Source: Nitratireductor arenosus
Lineage (GTDB): Bacteria; Pseudomonadota; Alphaproteobacteria; Rhizobiales; Rhizobiaceae
Assembly: GCF_009742725.1 (NCBI RefSeq)
Contig: NZ_WPHG01000004.1
Span: forward strand, 124,001-188,000
Length of the DNA stretch: 64,000 bases
Direction of reading: 5' to 3'
The notes under the pieces: model-generated
Seen by the model: only the letters and a program-made list of their open reading frames with translations
What the model was told of the DNA's origin: nothing
Databases searched by the model: none
Part shown: positions 17,331 to 27,145 of the stretch, one piece after another
How positions within the stretch are numbered: the stretch's first letter is position 1
Layout of the letters: each line of letters starts with the position of its first letter
Translations under genes and position numbers: made by a program

Positions 17331-20300
17331 ATGCGCATTCGATTCCTGGTTTCAGCCGCATTATTCCTTCTCGCCGCGTCGTGGCCCCTGCCTGCCGCCG
17401 CGCAGGCAGTCACGCCCGCCACCATGGAGGTGGTGGAGGCCGCGTCGCGCCTGATAAAGGGCGGCAAGGCCGACGTGGATGCGGCGTTGCAATTGCTGGA
17501 GAACAGGCTTGCCAAGCTTGCCTCGGCCGCGCATGCCGACCGCTACGTACTGGCGGCCTCCGCCGCGTCGGTGGCGCGGCTTGCCGGAGATTTCGAACGC
17601 TCGCAGGCGCTGTTTGCGACCGCCGCCGAGGCGATCGGCCAGGTGCCGGGCGAGGAGGATCGCCATGCTGCCACGCTCGAGGCCCGGGCATCCGACCTCG
17701 CGCGGCTGGAGCGCCTGGACGAGGCAGACGCCCTATACGAACGCGCCTTTGCGCGTCGCGAAGAAAGCGGGGCCACGCGCACCGGCACGGCCGTCGAGGC
17801 GGCGTCCGCGCGCCTCCTGCTGGCGCTTGCCATGCGCTCGGAAGAGCGGATCGCCGCCGGTCTGCAGCGGCTTTCCGCGTCATTGCAAAACAATCCGGAA
17901 ATCGACAAGCGGCGCGAACTTTCGGCCAACATCGCGCTGGCAAGAGCCTATCGCCATCTCGGGCTCTATGACGGCATGCTGGCCTTCACTGAAATCGCCA
18001 ACTATCTGTTGATGCAGGCGCTGACCGACCGAAAGCTGAAGACGGCGGCCGGCACGACGCCGGTTGGGCTGAGCTGCGAGCAGGAAGAGTTTTTGCGCCG
18101 CGATCTTGCCGGCCTGCTGATCGCGGCGGCGGAATTCGACGCGGCCGAGAACGCACTGGCGGGTCCGCTGTTCGTCGAAGACTGCGCCGACACCGTGGCG
18201 TCCTCACAGGGGCGCTATCTCAACAGCATGCTGGCGCGGCTGGCGCTTGCCGCCGGCGCACCGGTGATCGCCCAGGCCAGGCTGGTCGACTTCGCCCGCG
18301 ACGGCGCCGAGGCGGGTTCGGAAGCGCTCGACACGGCGATCGCCCGGGCCCGGCTGGCCGCCGCCAACACCCAGCTCGGCTTTCTCGGCCGCGCCGCGCC
18401 CTATTTTGCCAGCGAAGCAGCCAAGACCGGCTTTCGCGACCTCGACAATCAGATCGAGCACCTGATCGCCTGGGCGCTGCACGATTTCCTGTCCGGGCGC
18501 GACGACAACAGCCTGGCGCGCCTCGACGCGGCCGCCGAACTGGCGCGCGACCAGCGGCCACGCGACTGGTTCTTGCGCGCCCGGATCGACTTCCGACGCA
18601 TCTATCTGCTGATCGACGCCGGCCGCTTCGATGCGGCGGCGGAAATCCGGCAAGCGTTCGAGACCCACTACGACCGGCATATGACCGAGATCGCCGGCGT
18701 ACAAAAGCTGGCCATCGGCACACCGCAGGCGGGTGCCGTTCTCGCCTCGCTGCGGGCGCTTGCCGACCTTCTTCTGGCGACTGCGACCTCGGACCGGGCC
18801 GATGTCGCCCGCCTGCTGGAGGTCTCGCAGACGGCGGGGCCCCCGTCCCTGCCCGGCCTGGAATATTTCGCCCAGCGCGCCTATCTCGACGCCTGCGTGC
18901 TGGCGCGGGGTACGCAAGCCTGCCGGTTCGAGATGGCGTCGAGTTTCGCCCTGCCCTACAACGTACCCTATCGCATTCCGACGCTGCTGGCCTCGCAGCA
19001 CTTGCCGACCCTGTCCGGCGACCTGTTCCGCTACAGTCCGTTGCGCGACCGGCTCTACGGCCCGCTGAGCGACCGCCTGTGGCAAGCCGCGCGCGCCGCC
19101 GACGCCGAGGCGCGCGAACAGGTACCGGACGACGCCGACGCCGCCGCGCTGGCCGCTGCCATGCAGGGCGCGGCAACGGCGTTCGAATTCGCCCAGCAGC
19201 TGGTGGAAGGCGCGGCCGAGAAGACCGCCACCCAGGTCGCCCAGCGGCTTTCGGCCGGCGACACCCGGCTCGGCGCATTGTTGCGCCGGCGCGATCAGTT
19301 GTCGGAGCAGATCCTGCGCGCCCGCCTCAGCCTGCTGAAAGGCGGCGGCGACGGCGACATAGACGCCGATCTGGCCGAACTCGACGCCGTCCATGCCCAA
19401 ATCAGCCGCGATTTTCCCGATTTCAAGGCGCGCTACCGCTCCGATCCGGTGAGCTGGCACGACATGCGCGACCTGCTGTCGGCCCGCGAAGCGGCGGTGC
19501 TGATCCATAGCGCGACGGACACCACCGATATCTTCGTCGTCGACAAGGAGCGGCTCCACTGGCGGCGGGTCGATCTCGGCGCCGCCGCGCTGTCAAAAAA
19601 GGTGCGTGCGCTGCGCGCCGGGCTCGACCCGACCGGCGGCGCCAGAAGCGCGCAGCCGCTGGCGCTCAATACGCGTACAGCCGGGTTCGACCGGGCCGCC
19701 GCCCACCAGCTCTACCTGGCGCTGTTTTCGGACCTCGAACCGGTGCTTGCCGACAAGGAATTGCTGGTCGTGGTCAACGGGCCGCTGGCGGCTCTGCCGC
19801 TGTCGGTGCTGGTGACGGCACCGCCCGAACAAAACGACGCCCGCACGCCATGGCTGATCAGGCGTAACCCGATCTCCGTGCTGCCATCGCTGGCCATGCT
19901 GCGGCTGCGTTCGCTCGCGCGGCCGCAACGCAGCGGCGCCGGTTTCGTCGGTTTCGGCGACCCGGTCTTTTCGCCGGACGGGAGCGCGCGCAAGCCCGCC
20001 CTGTTGGCGAACCTCGCCCCGCTGCCCGGAACGCGCCGGGAGGTCGAGGCGATCGGCGCGATTTTCGAGCCCGCCGAACGGGCGATCTATCTCGGTGAGG
20101 CCGCGAACGAAACGGCTGTGCGGCGCGCCGAGCTGACCGGCCAGAACGTGATCGCCTTCGCCACGCACGGGCTTGTGGCCGGCGAACTCGGCCGGGACAG
20201 TGAGCCGGGCCTGGCGTTTTCCAAACACGCTGCCGCGGCGGCCGGCGATGACGGGTTCCTGTCGGCTTCGGAGGCGGCGACGCTGGCCATCGACGCCGAC

Positions 20301-20612
20301 TGGCTGCTTTTATCGGCCTGCAATACGGCCGCGTCGGACGGCAGTCCCGATTCGCAGGGTTATTCCGGCCTCGCACGCGCCTTCCTGTTCGCCGGAGCCC
20401 GATCCATCCTGGTCTCGCACTGGCCGGTGCGCGACGACGCTGCGCCGCTGATCACGGTGGAGGCGATCAAATGGCGGCGGGACAATCCGCAGGCAAGCCC
20501 GGCCCGAGCGCTGCAGCATGCCATGCTGGCGATGATCGAGGATCCCGCCAGGCCGGACCATGCCGATCCGGCAGTGTGGGCGCCATTCGTGGTGTTTTCG
20601 GGCGGACGGTAG
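17331..20612 (+). CDS. secreted CHAT-domain (caspase-like) protein with long alpha-helical N-terminal region
   Basis: 1093 residues from the ATG at 17331, chosen because it gives a clean signal peptide (FLVSAALFLLAASWPLPAAAQA). Roughly 600 residues of Ala/Leu/Arg-rich helical, TPR-like repeats follow, then a C-terminal CHAT domain. The catalytic dyad is visible: His946 in FATHGL and Cys997 in LLLSACNTA, with downstream ARAFLFAGARSILVSHWPV typical of the family. CHAT proteins are clan CD cysteine peptidases. Those with TPR repeats are often activated by partner proteins, and this one is predicted to act outside the cytoplasm. It lies alone, eight bases from the convergent DUF2336 gene. No target can be named. 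Confidence 0.88.
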   Translation: MRIRFLVSAALFLLAASWPLPAAAQAVTPATMEVVEAASRLIKGGKADVDAALQLLENRLAKLASAAHADRYVLAASAASVARLAGDFERSQALFATAAEAIGQVPGEEDRHAATLEARASDLARLERLDEADALYERAFARREESGATRTGTAVEAASARLLLALAMRSEERIAAGLQRLSASLQNNPEIDKRRELSANIALARAYRHLGLYDGMLAFTEIANYLLMQALTDRKLKTAAGTTPVGLSCEQEEFLRRDLAGLLIAAAEFDAAENALAGPLFVEDCADTVASSQGRYLNSMLARLALAAGAPVIAQARLVDFARDGAEAGSEALDTAIARARLAAANTQLGFLGRAAPYFASEAAKTGFRDLDNQIEHLIAWALHDFLSGRDDNSLARLDAAAELARDQRPRDWFLRARIDFRRIYLLIDAGRFDAAAEIRQAFETHYDRHMTEIAGVQKLAIGTPQAGAVLASLRALADLLLATATSDRADVARLLEVSQTAGPPSLPGLEYFAQRAYLDACVLARGTQACRFEMASSFALPYNVPYRIPTLLASQHLPTLSGDLFRYSPLRDRLYGPLSDRLWQAARAADAEAREQVPDDADAAALAAAMQGAATAFEFAQQLVEGAAEKTATQVAQRLSAGDTRLGALLRRRDQLSEQILRARLSLLKGGGDGDIDADLAELDAVHAQISRDFPDFKARYRSDPVSWHDMRDLLSAREAAVLIHSATDTTDIFVVDKERLHWRRVDLGAAALSKKVRALRAGLDPTGGARSAQPLALNTRTAGFDRAAAHQLYLALFSDLEPVLADKELLVVVNGPLAALPLSVLVTAPPEQNDARTPWLIRRNPISVLPSLAMLRLRSLARPQRSGAGFVGFGDPVFSPDGSARKPALLANLAPLPGTRREVEAIGAIFEPAERAIYLGEAANETAVRRAELTGQNVIAFATHGLVAGELGRDSEPGLAFSKHAAAAAGDDGFLSASEAATLAIDADWLLLSACNTAASDGSPDSQGYSGLARAFLFAGARSILVSHWPVRDDAAPLITVEAIKWRRDNPQASPARALQHAMLAMIEDPARPDHADPAVWAPFVVFSGGR

Positions 20613-20620
20613 AGCGAGCC

Positions 20621-21763
20621 CTAGGCCGCGGCGATCGCCAAAGCGTGGCCGCGCGCGTTTTCGCGCAGCGCCTCAAGGTGAATTGACTTCACCAGTTTGG
20701 CAAGCCCGCCGCAATCGACCGGGTCGACCGCCTCGCCGCGCGCATCCTGCAGACAGCGCAGCATCATGTAGGAGACCTCCTGCGCCCCGGCGATGCGCTT
20801 GCCCCTGGCGACCTCGCGCCACACGGCAAGCGCGCAAAGCACAGCCGCATGGGTTCCGGCCGGCAGTTTGGCGGCGCGGAACAGCGCCGACAGAGCCGCA
20901 TCGCGCCCGCCCGACAAAAGCGCACGCACCCGGCTTTCGGGCTGGCCCGACAAGGCCACCAGCGCGGCACCGAAAAAGTCGATCTTGCCGTGCGCGATCA
21001 CGCGGACGAGAAAACCGGTCGTCAGGTCGCCGCGCATGCGCAGATGTTCCACCAGCGCGGCGAATTCGACCTGGCGCGTGCCGTCGATCAGGGTCAACGA
21101 GGCGCGCGTGCAGGCTTCGCGCATCAGCCGCTCGGCGCGCGCCTTGCCCATCAGCGCGGTGACCAGGGACGACTTGGTCAGCGCCTCGCCAAGCGAGATC
21201 AAAAGCGAGTGGCGGGTGTCGGACGGCAGTGCGGGATGGGCGATCAGCGCCTCGCGCACCCGGGCCTCGCCCCCCAGCCGTTCGGCGATGCGGCGAAAAC
21301 TCACCGAGGCGATCTCGGCCACAGGGTTGCGCAACAGTTCGATACAGGCAGACGGCTCGCCGACCTCGGCGATGGCCGCCGACAGCGCCATCGACACGCG
21401 GGCGCGGGTGGCGATCAGGCCTTGCGCGGCCGCGCCGGAGGCCGCGACGAGATCGATCAGATCGTTGTCGCCCAGCACCGGCGACAGTGCCAGCAGGGGG
21501 GCCGCAACCTCAGGCTGGTCGGCGGCGAGCGCGGCGACGATCTGCTGGGGCGCGCGCGGGCTGAGTTTGAGCGCCTCGGCCATGGCCTGGCGCACCTTTG
21601 GCGACGGGTCGTCGAGCAAAAGCGTCAGGGCGGCCTCGGCCGCGCACCGGTCCTCGAAATCGAGTTCCGATACGATATAGGCGCGCGCCAGCGCGTTGGC
21701 CGCGGCGGCCCGGTCGGCCACCCGTGCAGTCTCGATCCATTTCAAGAAATGCTGAACAATCAT
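20621..21763 (-). CDS. DUF2336 domain-containing protein
   Basis: 380 residues from the ATG at 21763, where the family-typical IVQHFLKWIETARVADRAAAANALARAY begins; the frame continues upstream without similarity. The product is almost entirely alpha-helical and HEAT-like: DPSPKVRQAMAEAL, LIDLVAASG, NPVAEIASVSFRRIAERL. DUF2336 is largely alphaproteobacterial and of unknown function. It runs convergently with the CHAT-protein gene and divergently from the MaoC gene. I see no catalytic motif or signal peptide, so it is probably a cytoplasmic scaffold or adaptor. Confidence 0.85.
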   Translation of the reverse strand: MIVQHFLKWIETARVADRAAAANALARAYIVSELDFEDRCAAEAALTLLLDDPSPKVRQAMAEALKLSPRAPQQIVAALAADQPEVAAPLLALSPVLGDNDLIDLVAASGAAAQGLIATRARVSMALSAAIAEVGEPSACIELLRNPVAEIASVSFRRIAERLGGEARVREALIAHPALPSDTRHSLLISLGEALTKSSLVTALMGKARAERLMREACTRASLTLIDGTRQVEFAALVEHLRMRGDLTTGFLVRVIAHGKIDFFGAALVALSGQPESRVRALLSGGRDAALSALFRAAKLPAGTHAAVLCALAVWREVARGKRIAGAQEVSYMMLRCLQDARGEAVDPVDCGGLAKLVKSIHLEALRENARGHALAIAAA

Positions 21764-21908
21764 GTCGTCCGTCTGGCCCCACCGTTGCGCCGACCGTAGG
21801 GCGAATTGGTTTACGAACGGTTCACCATCTTTCTTAACCAGGCCCGCCGGCTTGCGGGCGGCGCGCGACCGCCCTATCAAATCCGGACCGAGGAGCGGGA
21901 GGAACGAG

Positions 21909-22364
21909 ATGGCGGGTCTTCATCTGGAGGAATTCGAGGTCGGCGCGGTGGTAAAGCACACGCTGCGCAAGACCGTCACCGAAAGCGACAACATGCTGTT
22001 TTCGGTGATGACGCTCAATCCGCAGCCGCTGCATATCGATTTCGACTTCGCCGCCAGGAGCGAATGGGGCAAACCGCTGGTCAACTCGCTGTTCACGCTC
22101 GGCCTGATGATCGGCATTTCGGTGCACGACACCACGCTCGGCACCACGATCGGCAATCTGGGCATGAGCGAAACCAGCTTTCCGCACCCGCTGTTTCACG
22201 GCGACACGCTGCGCGTGGAGACCGAAATCCTGTCGGTGCGCGAATCGAAATCGAAACCGGACCGCGGCATCGTGGAATTCGAGCACCGTGCCTTCAACCA
22301 GGACGACGTGCTGGTGGCGCGCTGCATAAGGCAGGCGATGATGCTGAAGAAGAAGGCGACCTGA
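21909..22364 (+). CDS. MaoC-family (R)-hydratase/dehydratase
   Basis: 151 residues from the ATG at 21909, preceded by GGAGGAACGAG. A hot-dog fold MaoC domain has a candidate catalytic pair Asp27 (ESDN) and His42 (NPQPLHID), with FHGDTLRVETEILSVRES typical of the last strands. Its stop overlaps the ribosome-binding region of the CitE-like gene, which starts one base later, so the two form an operon. Such pairs hydrate an enoyl-CoA and then cleave the 3-hydroxyacyl-CoA, as in mesaconyl-CoA/beta-methylmalyl-CoA or itaconyl-CoA/citramalyl-CoA conversion. The exact CoA ester is not decided by sequence. Confidence 0.88.
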   Translation: MAGLHLEEFEVGAVVKHTLRKTVTESDNMLFSVMTLNPQPLHIDFDFAARSEWGKPLVNSLFTLGLMIGISVHDTTLGTTIGNLGMSETSFPHPLFHGDTLRVETEILSVRESKSKPDRGIVEFEHRAFNQDDVLVARCIRQAMMLKKKAT

Positions 22365-22365
22365 G

Positions 22366-23238
22366 ATGCGTTCGCTGCTTTTCGTTCCCGGCGATTCGGA
22401 CAAAAAACTGCAAAAAGGCCTAGGCTCGGGCGCCGACGTGGTGATCGTCGACCTGGAGGATTCGGTCGCGCCGGCCAACAAGCAGGCGGCGCGCGAAATC
22501 TCCGCCGCATTCCTGGCCGGCGCGCGCGCGGCCGACGCGCCGCTGATCTATGTGCGCGTCAACGACTTTTCGACCGACCTGACCGATAACGACCTTGCAG
22601 CCGTGGTCGCGGGCCGGCCCAACGGCATCATGCTGCCCAAATCGGCCAATGGAGCCGACGTCGCGCGACTTTCGACCAAATTGCGCGTGCACGAGGCCGA
22701 GGCCGGGCTCGAAGACGGAGCGATCCGCATCCTGCCGCTGATCACCGAGACCGGCGCCGGCCTGCTCGCCGCCGGCACCTACACGCCCGACCTACCGCGG
22801 CTGTCCGGCCTGACCTGGGGCGCGGAAGACCTTTCGGCCGATATCGGCGCGCGCAGCGCCCGCGACGAGGGCGGACGCTTCACCGACGTCTTCCGCCTCG
22901 CCCGCTCCATGACCCTGCTCGCCGCAGCCGCAGCCGAGACGCCGGCGATCGACACCGTGTTCGTCGATTTTCGCGACATGGACGCGCTCCGGACCGAATG
23001 CGTGGAGGCCGAGCGCGACGGCTTTACCGGCAAGCTGGCAATCCACCCGGCCCAGGTGCCGGTCATCAACGCCGCCTTCACCCCTTCCGCCGAGGCGGTG
23101 GCGCAAGCAGACGCGATCGTGGCCGCCTTCGCCGGAGCCGGCAATGTCGGCGTGGTCGGCATCGACGGCAAGATGTTCGACCGGCCGCATCTGCGCCGCG
23201 CCGAAAGACTGCTCGCCCGCGCGCGCGCCGCCGGCTGA
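22366..23238 (+). CDS. HpcH/HpaI-family CoA-ester lyase (CitE-like)
   Basis: 290 residues. It begins RSLLFVPGDSDKKLQK, then VVIVDLEDSVAP with the conserved acidic pair, IYVRVNDF, LPLITETGAGL, GLTWGAEDLSADIGA and GKLAIHPAQVPVINAAF. These are standard for malyl-CoA/citramalyl-CoA lyases and the CitE-like group. It is a Mg-dependent retro-Claisen enzyme that would release acetyl-CoA, glyoxylate or pyruvate. The tight operon with the MaoC hydratase supports sequential action on a short branched acyl-CoA. No CitD or CitF genes are near, so citrate lyase is unlikely. Confidence 0.9.
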   Translation: MRSLLFVPGDSDKKLQKGLGSGADVVIVDLEDSVAPANKQAAREISAAFLAGARAADAPLIYVRVNDFSTDLTDNDLAAVVAGRPNGIMLPKSANGADVARLSTKLRVHEAEAGLEDGAIRILPLITETGAGLLAAGTYTPDLPRLSGLTWGAEDLSADIGARSARDEGGRFTDVFRLARSMTLLAAAAAETPAIDTVFVDFRDMDALRTECVEAERDGFTGKLAIHPAQVPVINAAFTPSAEAVAQADAIVAAFAGAGNVGVVGIDGKMFDRPHLRRAERLLARARAAG

Positions 23239-23266
23239 GGCCCGGGCCGCCTGCGTCGGACGTCGC

Positions 23267-23878
23267 TTACCCGTCGCGCCAACGCGGGCGGCGCATGGCG
23301 AAGGTCTCGGTGACGGCGGCATAGTCCATGTACCCCAGCCGGGAGACGGTTTTGGCTCGTGCGATGTCGAACAGGCCGTCGGTCAGGAACGTCTCGTCGA
23401 GATGGACCCCGACGACCTCGCCGACCACCACATGCACCCCGGCCGCCTCGCCCGACAAACCCTTGGGTTCGAGAATATCGGTCACCTTGCATTCGAGCGC
23501 GGCATGCGCCTCGGCGACCCGCGGGACCGAGATCAGCCGGCTCGGCGCCGCGGTCAACCCTGCATAACCGAACTCGCTGGTGCCACGCGGAGCATCGATA
23601 GCGCTGGCGTTCATCTTTTCGGCCAGGTCGCGCGTGACCAGATTGGCGACGAACTCGCCGGTCTCGCCGGCGAAGGTGGCGCTGTCCTTGCGGCCTTCGG
23701 AGGAAAACCAGACCAGGTGCGGATGAGTGGAGAACGCATTGAAGAAGGAATAGGGCGCCAGATTGAGCGCGCCATCGGCACCCAGGCTCGATATCCAGCC
23801 GATCGGGCGCGGCGCGACGATCGCCTTGAAGGGATCGTGCGGCAGGCCATGACCGTTGGCGGGTTCGTAAAACATCAT
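23267..23878 (-). CDS. flavin reductase-like FMN-binding protein
   Basis: 203 residues. The ATG at 23878 overlaps the nitroreductase stop (ATGA) and has GGAG five bases upstream. Motifs are HDPFKAIVAPRPIGWISS near the N-terminus, LNLAPYSFFNAFSTHPHLVWFSS, then DSATFAGETGEFVANLVT, matching the flavin reductase/FMN-binding split-barrel family (DIM6/NTAB). It probably supplies reduced FMN or reduces a small molecule with NAD(P)H. Coupling to the nitroreductase gene suggests a paired redox function. The substrate is not inferable. Confidence 0.9.
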   Translation of the reverse strand: MMFYEPANGHGLPHDPFKAIVAPRPIGWISSLGADGALNLAPYSFFNAFSTHPHLVWFSSEGRKDSATFAGETGEFVANLVTRDLAEKMNASAIDAPRGTSEFGYAGLTAAPSRLISVPRVAEAHAALECKVTDILEPKGLSGEAAGVHVVVGEVVGVHLDETFLTDGLFDIARAKTVSRLGYMDYAAVTETFAMRRPRWRDG

Positions 23879-24462
23879 CCGTTCTCCCATGGGCCGAGAT
23901 AATCGGACACAATCGTCGACGCCTCCGGGCGCGGCCTGTCGGGCGTGCCGCCGGGGTGGCTGCCGATATGGACGAAACCGACGACCCGCTCGTCGGGGGC
24001 GAGCCCGAGCAGCGCCCGCCCCCGCGGCGTGTCGGAATACCAGTTGGTGATCATGTTGGCGCCGTAGCCGAGCGCGCTGGCCGCATGGATCAGGTTCATC
24101 GCCGCCATGCCCCCGGACAGAAACATCTCCCATTGCGGGATTTTCGGATTGGGCCTGGGCACAGACACCACGCCCACGACAAGCGGCGCGCGCGAAAACC
24201 GCGTTTTTTCCTGCTCGCGGCGCGCCTCGCTCAGCGGCCCCTCGCGCTCCTCGGCGAGCGCGGCCAGCCCCTCGCCGACCCGCATGCGCGCCTCGCCGCG
24301 ATAAAGGATGAAGCGCCACGGCTCCAGCCGGCCGTGGTCGGGAACGCGGCTGGCTGCGCGGATCATCTCCTCGATCTGCGATTCGTTCGGCCCCGGTTCG
24401 GCAAGCTCGGAAATCGGCGGCGATTTGCGGGTCAGCAGAAAGTCGATAATTGATGAGGCCAA
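23875..24462 (-). CDS. YdjA-type nitroreductase
   Basis: 195 residues from a TTG at 24462 with AGGA upstream. The start is chosen by alignment to YdjA-like proteins, which begin with a short helix (SIIDFLLTRKSPPISELAEPGP). The frame upstream of it carries no similarity. FMN-binding nitroreductase motifs are TRKS near the N-terminus, RAASRVPDHGRLEPWRFIL, then GGMAAMNLIHAASALGYGANMITNW and ERVVGFVHIG. These small FMN homodimers reduce nitroaromatics or quinones with NAD(P)H. It overlaps the downstream flavin reductase gene by four bases and diverges from the secreted-protein gene. Confidence 0.88.
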   Translation of the reverse strand: MASSIIDFLLTRKSPPISELAEPGPNESQIEEMIRAASRVPDHGRLEPWRFILYRGEARMRVGEGLAALAEEREGPLSEARREQEKTRFSRAPLVVGVVSVPRPNPKIPQWEMFLSGGMAAMNLIHAASALGYGANMITNWYSDTPRGRALLGLAPDERVVGFVHIGSHPGGTPDRPRPEASTIVSDYLGPWENG

Positions 24463-24563
24463 GACATTGTTCCTGTTATTGAAAATCGATGCAGTGCGCG
24501 ATCGCGCCCGACTGAGAAAAACCGGCCTTGAAATTGCCATCCGCCTGGGTTTGATGGCAAGCC

Positions 24564-25550
24564 ATGAGCGAGGGGATTTCCGCACTGTTCACCCGTCTGT
24601 GCCTTTTGGCCGGGCTGATGGCGACCGCGACGACGTTCGCCGTCGCACAGGACGCGCCCGACCCCGAACTGAAGCTGTCTCTGCCGGGGCTGAGCGGCTA
24701 TGCGCCGACACAGGGCGACACACCGCTGGCGACGGGGGCAAGCGGCGAAGTCACTTTGGAAGCCAAGCTGACCGAGGACGCGCCGGAATTGTCGCGCGGC
24801 CTGGTGTGGCGGGTGTTCAAGCCGGAACCGGCCGCCGACGGCAAACTGCCGCTGGTCGCGCAGGGCCAGGGCGGCACCAGCGCGTTTTCGCTCGAACCGG
24901 GCAGTTATCTGGTGCACGCCGCATTCGGGCGCGCCGGCGCGACCAAGCGCATCACGGTCGGCAGCGCGTCCAGCCGCGAGACCTTCGTTTTGGATGCCGG
25001 CGGTCTGAAGCTCGACGCGATCCTGTCGGGCGGCGTGCGCATCCCGCCGGCGAAGCTGCGCTTTTCGATCTATGAAGCGGCGGAGGACCCCGATGGCGAC
25101 CGCGCCCTGATCATTCCCAATGTCAGCCCCAATACGGTGGTGCGGCTCAACGCCGGCACCTATCACGTTGTGTCGACATATGGTGCGGTCAACGCCGTTA
25201 TCCGCTCCGATATCCGGGTCGAGGCCGGCAAACTCACCGAAGCGATGGTCGAGCACCGCGCCGCGCAACTGACGATGAAACTGGTGCGCGACGCCGGCGG
25301 CGAGGCGATCGCCGACACCTCGTGGTCGGTGCTGACGGGGTCCGGCGATCCGGTGCGCGAAAATGTCGGCGCCTTCGCCTCGATGGTGCTGGCCGAGGGC
25401 GACTATACGGTGATCGCCAAGAACCGCGAACGCATCTATCAGCGCGACTTCACGGTGGTGGCCGGCCGCAACCAGGACGTCGAGGTGATCGCGACCGAGG
25501 ACCTGGTTCCCGCGCGCGAAGCCGCGTCCAGGGCCGAAATCGTCGAGTAA
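24564..25550 (+). CDS. secreted protein of unknown function with repeated beta-rich modules
   Basis: 328 residues. A signal peptide is evident (ISALFTRLCLLAGLMATATTFAVAQ, cleavage probably before Asp-Ala-Pro). The mature part is beta-rich with three related modules, each ending in a G-x-Y strand motif: LEPGSYLVHAAFG, LNAGTYHVVSTYG and LAEGDYTVIAKN, resembling carboxypeptidase-regulatory or Ig-like folds. I do not recognise a named family. It diverges from the nitroreductase gene and converges on the amidase gene. Envelope or periplasmic location is likely; function is open. Confidence 0.75.
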   Translation: MSEGISALFTRLCLLAGLMATATTFAVAQDAPDPELKLSLPGLSGYAPTQGDTPLATGASGEVTLEAKLTEDAPELSRGLVWRVFKPEPAADGKLPLVAQGQGGTSAFSLEPGSYLVHAAFGRAGATKRITVGSASSRETFVLDAGGLKLDAILSGGVRIPPAKLRFSIYEAAEDPDGDRALIIPNVSPNTVVRLNAGTYHVVSTYGAVNAVIRSDIRVEAGKLTEAMVEHRAAQLTMKLVRDAGGEAIADTSWSVLTGSGDPVRENVGAFASMVLAEGDYTVIAKNRERIYQRDFTVVAGRNQDVEVIATEDLVPAREAASRAEIVE

Positions 25551-25568
25551 CGGCTCCAGGGGCAGCCG

Positions 25569-27011
25569 TCAGGCGCTGAGCGGCGGGCGCCGGTCGCGCC
25601 AGGCCATTGCCTTTTCCAGCTGCGCGGAGACGGCCAGAACGGTGGCCTCATCGCCATAGCGGCCGACAAGCTGGACGCCGATCGGAATATTGTCGCGCGA
25701 CCATGCCAACGGCAGCGAGATCGCCGGCTGGCCGGAGATGTTGAAGGGGAAGGCAAAAACAGAATCGGCCCATTTGGCGTTGTAGCGGTCGATGTCGGGT
25801 TCGGACATGTCGTAATAGCCGACCGGACGCGGCAATTGCGTCAGGGTCGGCGTGATGAACAGGTCGAACGGCTGCAACTGGCCGACGACCGCGCGCCCGA
25901 TCTGGCGTACACCCTCGACATCGGTGATATGCTTGGTGCCGCTGGTGGCGCGGCCGCGCTCGATGATCGCCCAGGTGACCGGCTCGACGTCGGCCGGCGT
26001 AACTGGGCGGCCGACCGCGGGCTCCAGCCAGTCGAACATGGCCGCGGTCTGCACGCAGGTCATGTCGGTATAGGTCTTCCAGGCCGCGTCGCCGTCGAGG
26101 TCGAGATCGCGCTCCTCGACCTGATGGCCGAGCCCTTCCAGCGTCGCAACGGTGTTCAGCACGGCGTCCCTGACCTGCGGGTCGACGGCGGTGCCGTTGG
26201 GCGGCGTCACCGAATAGGCGATCCGCAGTTTTTTCGGCGCACGGCGCGACAGGTCCAGCCAGCTCCCGGCCGGCACCGGCGGCGTATAGGGGTCGCCGGG
26301 CAGCGCGCCGGCGACGGCATCGAGATAGGCGGCTGTGTCGCGCACGGAGCGCGTGCAACACAGGAAATAGGCGCCACCGTACCAGTAGTCACCGAGCGGG
26401 GCGAGTGTCACGCGGCCGCGCGACGGTTTCAGCCCGACAATGCCGCAGCACGAGGCCGGGATGCGGATCGAGCCGGCCCCGTCGCTCGCCTCGGCGATCG
26501 GCACCATGCGCGAGGCGACCGCGGCCGCGGTTCCGCCGCTCGAGCCGCCGGGCGTGACCTCCTCGTTCCAGGGATTGAGGGTCGGGCCATAAAGCTTCGG
26601 TTCGGTGGCAATCGACCAGCCGTTTTCCGGCGCATTCGACTTGCCGACCAGCACCAGGCCGGCGCGCTTGATCCGCCCGACGACCTCGCTATCGGCGGGT
26701 GCGACGACATCCTTGAAATAGGCGGAGGAATTGGTGATCGGCGCGCCCTCCCAGGACGAGGCCAGTTCCTTCAAGAGATAGGGCACGCCGGCGAAGGGCG
26801 CGGCGGCGTCGATGGTCTCGGCGCGCGCGCGGCCCATATCGTAGAGCCGGTGGACGACCGCGTTGAGGCGCGGATTGAGCCGCTCGATCTGGGTGATCGC
26901 CGCCTCGACGAGTTCGGCCGGCGAAACCTCCTTCTTGTGCACGAGCTCCGCCAGGCCGAGCGCGTCGGACTCGGCGTAGGTTTCCAGCAGGGATTCGGTG
27001 ACTGTCGGCAT
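25569..27011 (-). CDS. amidase-signature hydrolase (6-aminohexanoate-cyclic-dimer hydrolase NylA-like)
   Basis: 480 residues from the ATG at 27011, with AGGAGG upstream. The Ser-cisSer-Lys triad is present: Lys81 in PYLLKEL, the serines of GGSSGG (155-160) and the nucleophile Ser181 in [11 protein letters not shown]. The segments [23 protein letters not shown] and [14 protein letters not shown] are close to the NylA branch, whose members open cyclic amides and other amide bonds. It is the last gene in a minus-strand row after a NitT/TauT-type importer and a Gfo/Idh dehydrogenase, suggesting that an imported amide or lactam is hydrolysed. Substrate is inferred only. Confidence 0.9.
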   Translation of the reverse strand: MPTVTESLLETYAESDALGLAELVHKKEVSPAELVEAAITQIERLNPRLNAVVHRLYDMGRARAETIDAAAPFAGVPYLLKELASSWEGAPITNSSAYFKDVVAPADSEVVGRIKRAGLVLVGKSNAPENGWSIATEPKLYGPTLNPWNEEVTPGGSSGGTAAAVASRMVPIAEASDGAGSIRIPASCCGIVGLKPSRGRVTLAPLGDYWYGGAYFLCCTRSVRDTAAYLDAVAGALPGDPYTPPVPAGSWLDLSRRAPKKLRIAYSVTPPNGTAVDPQVRDAVLNTVATLEGLGHQVEERDLDLDGDAAWKTYTDMTCVQTAAMFDWLEPAVGRPVTPADVEPVTWAIIERGRATSGTKHITDVEGVRQIGRAVVGQLQPFDLFITPTLTQLPRPVGYYDMSEPDIDRYNAKWADSVFAFPFNISGQPAISLPLAWSRDNIPIGVQLVGRYGDEATVLAVSAQLEKAMAWRDRRPPLSA

Positions 27012-27145
27012 ATCGTATCCTCCTGTCGAACGAGATTGACCGCGGGCGCGCGTAATCGCTGCCGCATCGCTCATGCGGGCGGTCGCAACGGTCCTGGGTC
27101 GGAAGCTGGTCGGCCGCCGGGACGCAAAACCCGGCGGCGGCCATG

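Noticed and set aside
17331-20612. CHAT protein as part of a CRISPR-linked (Craspase) system
   Set aside because: No Cas gene or repeat array is present and the protein has a signal peptide.
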